Shown: one piece after another, positions 61,438-64,000 of the stretch
Position numbering within the stretch: position 1 is the first letter of the stretch
Layout: each line of letters starts with the position of its first letter
Assembly: GCA_947594855.1 (NCBI GenBank)
Contig: CANQEL010000002.1
Span: forward strand, 1-64,000
Source of the DNA: an uncultured Lachnospiraceae bacterium
GTDB taxonomy: Bacteria; Bacillota; Clostridia; Lachnospirales; Lachnospiraceae
Length of the DNA stretch: 64,000 nt
Direction: 5' to 3'
Program-made: the position numbers and the translations under genes
Notes under the pieces: generated by a model
Database searches by the model: none
Told to the model about the DNA's origin: nothing
Seen by the model: only the letters and a program-made list of their open reading frames with translations

Positions 61438-62490
61438 ATGAAAACTCGTATTTATAAAATCAGTGAAGATATTTCTGAAGGTGAATATGATTATATAAAA
61501 GAAGCTGCAGATGTTATAAGAAAGGGCGGACTTGTCGCTTTTCCCACCGAGACAGTTTATGGGCTTGGTGGCAATGCCCTTAATCCCGAATCATCAAAGC
61601 TTATATATGGAGCTAAGGGCAGGCCTTCGGATAATCCTCTTATTGTTCATATATCGGATTTTAATGAGATTTATCAGCTGGTACGGGAATTGCCTGATAT
61701 TGCCGGAATTCTTGCAGAAAAATTTTGGCCGGGACCGTTGACAATGATATTAAAAAAGAGCGGTATTGTACCATACGAAACTACCGGAGGGCTTGATACA
61801 GTGGCAGTAAGGCTGCCGGATAATCCGGTGGCGCTTGCGCTTATAAAAGAGGCAGGGGTTCCTATTGCGGCGCCGAGCGCTAACAGGTCAGGAAAACCAA
61901 GTCCGACAACGGCACAGCATGTTTATGAGGATTTGTCGGGAAATATAGATATTATTCTGGATGGCGGAAGCGTGCAGATAGGGATTGAATCTACAATAAT
62001 TGATTTGACGGGAAATGTTCCTGCCATACTGCGCCCGGGATATATAAATCAGAATATGCTTGATAGTATACTGGGTGATGTGGTAAGGGACCCTGCAATA
62101 GATAATAAAGTGGAAGGTGATATAAAACCAAAAGCGCCGGGAATGATGTACAGGCATTATGCGCCTGAAGGGGAACTTACGATAGTTGAGGGCGATATAT
62201 CTGCAGTAACGGATAAGATTAATGAACTTATAAGGCTGTATGATGAAAATACTGTCGGCGTTATTACTACTACGGAAAACAGGAGGAGATATAATTACGG
62301 AACCGTTGTATGTATAGGTTCAAGAAATGATGAGATTACTATAGCGCATAATTTATATGCAGTACTTAGAGATATGGACAAATGTAAAATAAAGCATATA
62401 TTCATAGAGGGTTTTTCAAATGAGGGACTGGGAGATGCCATTATGAACAGAATCATAAAGGCAGCGGGACACAGGATTCTAAAAGTTTGA
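61438..62490 (+). CDS. Threonylcarbamoyl-AMP synthase (Sua5 type)
   Basis: Makes threonylcarbamoyl-AMP for the tRNA t6A modification. The 350-residue protein has the YrdC-like domain (KGGLVAFPTETVYGLGGNA, KGRPSDNPLIVHI, GGLDTVAVRLPD, PSANRSGKPSPT) followed by a C-terminal Sua5 domain (RPGYINQNML, APGMMYRHYAP). Gene order sua5-phosphatase-rpiB follows the Bacillus ywlC-ywlE-ywlF order. GGGGGC-type ribosome site precedes ATG 61438. Confidence 0.93.
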   Translation: MKTRIYKISEDISEGEYDYIKEAADVIRKGGLVAFPTETVYGLGGNALNPESSKLIYGAKGRPSDNPLIVHISDFNEIYQLVRELPDIAGILAEKFWPGPLTMILKKSGIVPYETTGGLDTVAVRLPDNPVALALIKEAGVPIAAPSANRSGKPSPTTAQHVYEDLSGNIDIILDGGSVQIGIESTIIDLTGNVPAILRPGYINQNMLDSILGDVVRDPAIDNKVEGDIKPKAPGMMYRHYAPEGELTIVEGDISAVTDKINELIRLYDENTVGVITTTENRRRYNYGTVVCIGSRNDEITIAHNLYAVLRDMDKCKIKHIFIEGFSNEGLGDAIMNRIIKAAGHRILKV

Positions 62491-62504
62491 AAGAAGGGTT
62501 TTTT

Positions 62505-62984
62505 ATGAAATATGACAAGGTGGTTTTTGTCGGAAACGGCAATACCAGCAGAAGTCCTATGGCGGAGGCAATATTTCTGCATCTGTATTCAGGCTCTACT
62601 GAGGAACTTGAGGTTATGTCCAGAGGATTGGTGGTGCTGTTTGAAGAACCATATAATCCTAAGATAGAAACAGTGTTAAACGAACATGGAATTGAACTCG
62701 TATCAAAATTATCGGTTCAGCTTATGCCTGAGGAACTTGACGGAAATGTGCTGGTTCTTACAATGGGATTTACCGATAAGCTGAAGATTATAGAAGATTA
62801 CGGATTTGAAGGCGAAGTGTATACCCTTAAAGAATATGTGGGGAATGATGATGAACTTCTTGACCCGTATGGCGAGGATATGGATATATATGAGGCATTC
62901 TTTGAAGATATGTATGAGGTTATGGAGCAGGTTGTAAAGAAAGTTGAAGATGAAATGAAAATGAATGGAGGGGATAAATCATGA
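62505..62984 (+). CDS. Degenerate low-molecular-weight protein phosphatase (YwlE position)
   Basis: A 159-residue protein with the fold and position of YwlE-like protein arginine/tyrosine phosphatases. The P-loop, normally C-x5-R-S, reads VGNGNTSRSPMAEA: Gly10 stands in place of the catalytic Cys, and a second usual Cys is Ser15, while Arg16 remains. The acid loop LLDPYGEDMDIYEAF is kept. The usual dephosphorylation by a cysteinyl intermediate is therefore not possible; a binding role or pseudophosphatase is likely. ATG 62505 is preferred with AGAAGGG at 62492-62498. It overlaps rpiB by 4 bases. Confidence 0.8.
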   Translation: MKYDKVVFVGNGNTSRSPMAEAIFLHLYSGSTEELEVMSRGLVVLFEEPYNPKIETVLNEHGIELVSKLSVQLMPEELDGNVLVLTMGFTDKLKIIEDYGFEGEVYTLKEYVGNDDELLDPYGEDMDIYEAFFEDMYEVMEQVVKKVEDEMKMNGGDKS

Positions 62985-63409
62985 TAGCGATTGGAAGTGA
63001 CCACGGCGGTTTTGCATTAAAACAGGAAGTTATGGCATATCTTGAGGACAAAGGAATTGAGTATAAGGATTATGGTACTTATACTAAGGATTCATGCGAT
63101 TATCCTGTATATGCGAAAAAAGTTGCAAATGCAATACTTTCCGGAGAATGTGAAAAAGGAATACTTATATGCGGTACCGGTATAGGAATCTCAATTACGG
63201 CAAATAAGTTTAAAGGTATACGTGCGGCAGTATGTCATGACTGTTTTAGCGCTCAGGCGACAAGGGAGCATAATGATGCCAATATACTTGCAATGGGAGC
63301 CAGGGTAGTAGGACCGGGGCTTGCATTAAAGATTGTTGATACATTCCTTAATACGGAATTTTCAAATGATGAAAGACACATTAACAGGATAAAACAAATA
63401 GAAGAATAG
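62981..63409 (+). CDS. rpiB: Ribose-5-phosphate isomerase B
   Basis: Interconverts ribose 5-phosphate and ribulose 5-phosphate. The 142-residue protein shows IGSDHGGFALKQEV, the catalytic cysteine and anion hole in ILICGTGIGISI, REHNDANILAMGARV, and ERHINRI at the end. The ATGA overlap with the preceding gene shows coupling. Confidence 0.95.
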   Translation: MIAIGSDHGGFALKQEVMAYLEDKGIEYKDYGTYTKDSCDYPVYAKKVANAILSGECEKGILICGTGIGISITANKFKGIRAAVCHDCFSAQATREHNDANILAMGARVVGPGLALKIVDTFLNTEFSNDERHINRIKQIEE

Positions 63410-63422
63410 TTGGTGAGATAAT

Positions 63423-64000
63423 ATGAAAATAGGATTTATTGGCTGCGGCAACATGGCAAAGGCCATAATTTCAGGACTTACAGACAGCAGAACTTTTAAA
63501 CCTGAAGAGATAATCGTATCGGATCATGACAGAAACCAGCTTCTTGATGCTAAAGACAGATACGGGGTAAATATAACGGCTAATAACAGTGAGCTTGTTC
63601 TTGAATCTGAAATGATTGTGCTTGCGGTGAAGCCTCAGGTTCTTTCTGAAGTCATAAATGAAATATGCGATACGGTAAGTGAAAATAAACTTATTATATC
63701 CATAGTGGCAGGACAGAGTATTAATAAAATTGAGAGTATGTTTGGCGGAAATATTAAACTTATACGCACAATGCCGAACACACCGGCACTTGCAGGCGAA
63801 GGAATGACTGCTGTGTGCCGTAACGGTAACGTTACTGACCTGGAGTTAGAGTATGCGCTTAAAATACTGACAAGCTTTGGTAAGGCTGAAGTTATACCGG
63901 AGAAACTTATGGATGCGGTTGTGGCAGTGTCGGGAAGCGCTCCCGCATATGTCGCAATGCTTATTGAAGCTATGGCTGACGCTGCAGTTATGGAAGGGAT
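63423..64000 (+). CDS. proC: Pyrroline-5-carboxylate reductase, partial
   Basis: The gene runs off the window after 192 codons. It makes proline with NAD(P)H. The Rossmann start MKIGFIGCGNMAKAIISG, LAVKPQVLSEVI, IVAGQSINKIESMFGG and RTMPNTPALAGEGMTAVC are typical ProC sequences, and the dimer region VVAVSGSAPAYVAMLIEAM is entering at the edge. Start is ATG 63423, 13 bases after rpiB; ribosome site GGTGAG is weak. Confidence 0.92.
   Translation, partial: MKIGFIGCGNMAKAIISGLTDSRTFKPEEIIVSDHDRNQLLDAKDRYGVNITANNSELVLESEMIVLAVKPQVLSEVINEICDTVSENKLIISIVAGQSINKIESMFGGNIKLIRTMPNTPALAGEGMTAVCRNGNVTDLELEYALKILTSFGKAEVIPEKLMDAVVAVSGSAPAYVAMLIEAMADAAVMEG

Noticed and set aside
1..64000. CRISPR array, transposon, prophage or integration site
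   Set aside because: No regular spaced repeats, transposase, integrase or phage structural genes were seen; the only long direct repeat is the 77-base terminator pair.

Overview
The window looks like chromosomal DNA from a spore-forming Lachnospiraceae bacterium (Clostridia), probably a plant-polysaccharide user from a gut or rumen. The evidence is low GC, strong AGGAGG ribosome sites, TTGACA-N17-TATAAT-type promoters, SigH and BofA, a CwlD-like amidase, a Lachnospiraceae-style Tad pilus locus, LuxS, clostridial acyl-CoA dehydratase activator proteins, a GH10 xylanase and secreted CBM9-like proteins. The genus cannot be set from sequence alone. I see no phage, insertion sequence or CRISPR array, and base use appears even throughout.

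Layout. 0-3 kb: a secreted multi-domain carbohydrate-binding protein between two identical 77-base terminator repeats. 3.2-9.7 kb: one operon with a MraY paralogue, a flippase-like membrane protein and the polyamine importer PotABCD. 9.7-14.8 kb: aspS, trxA, a chorismate mutase gene, ispF with an odd cysteine tail, and the xylanase. 14.8-22.4 kb (minus): tRNA-Thr, sigH, rlmB, mrnC and cysS, then two acyl-CoA dehydratase-activator-type genes. 22.5-28 kb: O-antigen-ligase-like protein, luxS, two small unknown genes, trpS, aroC. 28-33 kb (minus): TSCPD protein, TrkH/TrkA potassium uptake, a phosphoesterase and a DUF4474-like protein. 33-37.5 kb: a PadR regulator with its membrane partner, an FNT channel, and a second CBM9-like secreted protein. 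37.6-40.2 kb (minus): an MBOAT and SGNH-like pair for glycan acylation. 40.2-42.3 kb: malQ, yaaL-like gene, bofA. 42.3-50.4 kb: a Tad-type pilus operon. 50.4-52 kb (minus): a RACo-like ferredoxin-ATPase. 52-57 kb: rhomboid, HIT, murG, a membrane protein, pgi, ferredoxin, DUF1858. 57-64 kb: mecA, an unexplained leader region, a GH18 protein, a cortex-type amidase, then sua5, a degenerate phosphatase, rpiB and the start of proC.

How the parts fit. Three secreted proteins (starting at 202, 13072 and 35604) share the same lysine-rich Ig-like N-terminal module; two carry CBM9-like domains and one a xylanase, which suggests a common cell-surface system for plant polysaccharide. The Tad operon holds a prepilin peptidase, a TadZ-like protein without a P-loop, CpaF, a fused TadB/TadC, a 55-residue Flp pilin, and TadE-like proteins of which one has two His/Cys repeats and another lacks a normal start codon. 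Other oddities are a sigH stop codon lying inside tRNA-Thr, a phosphatase without its catalytic cysteine in the sua5-rpiB operon, and several strong dyads at promoters.
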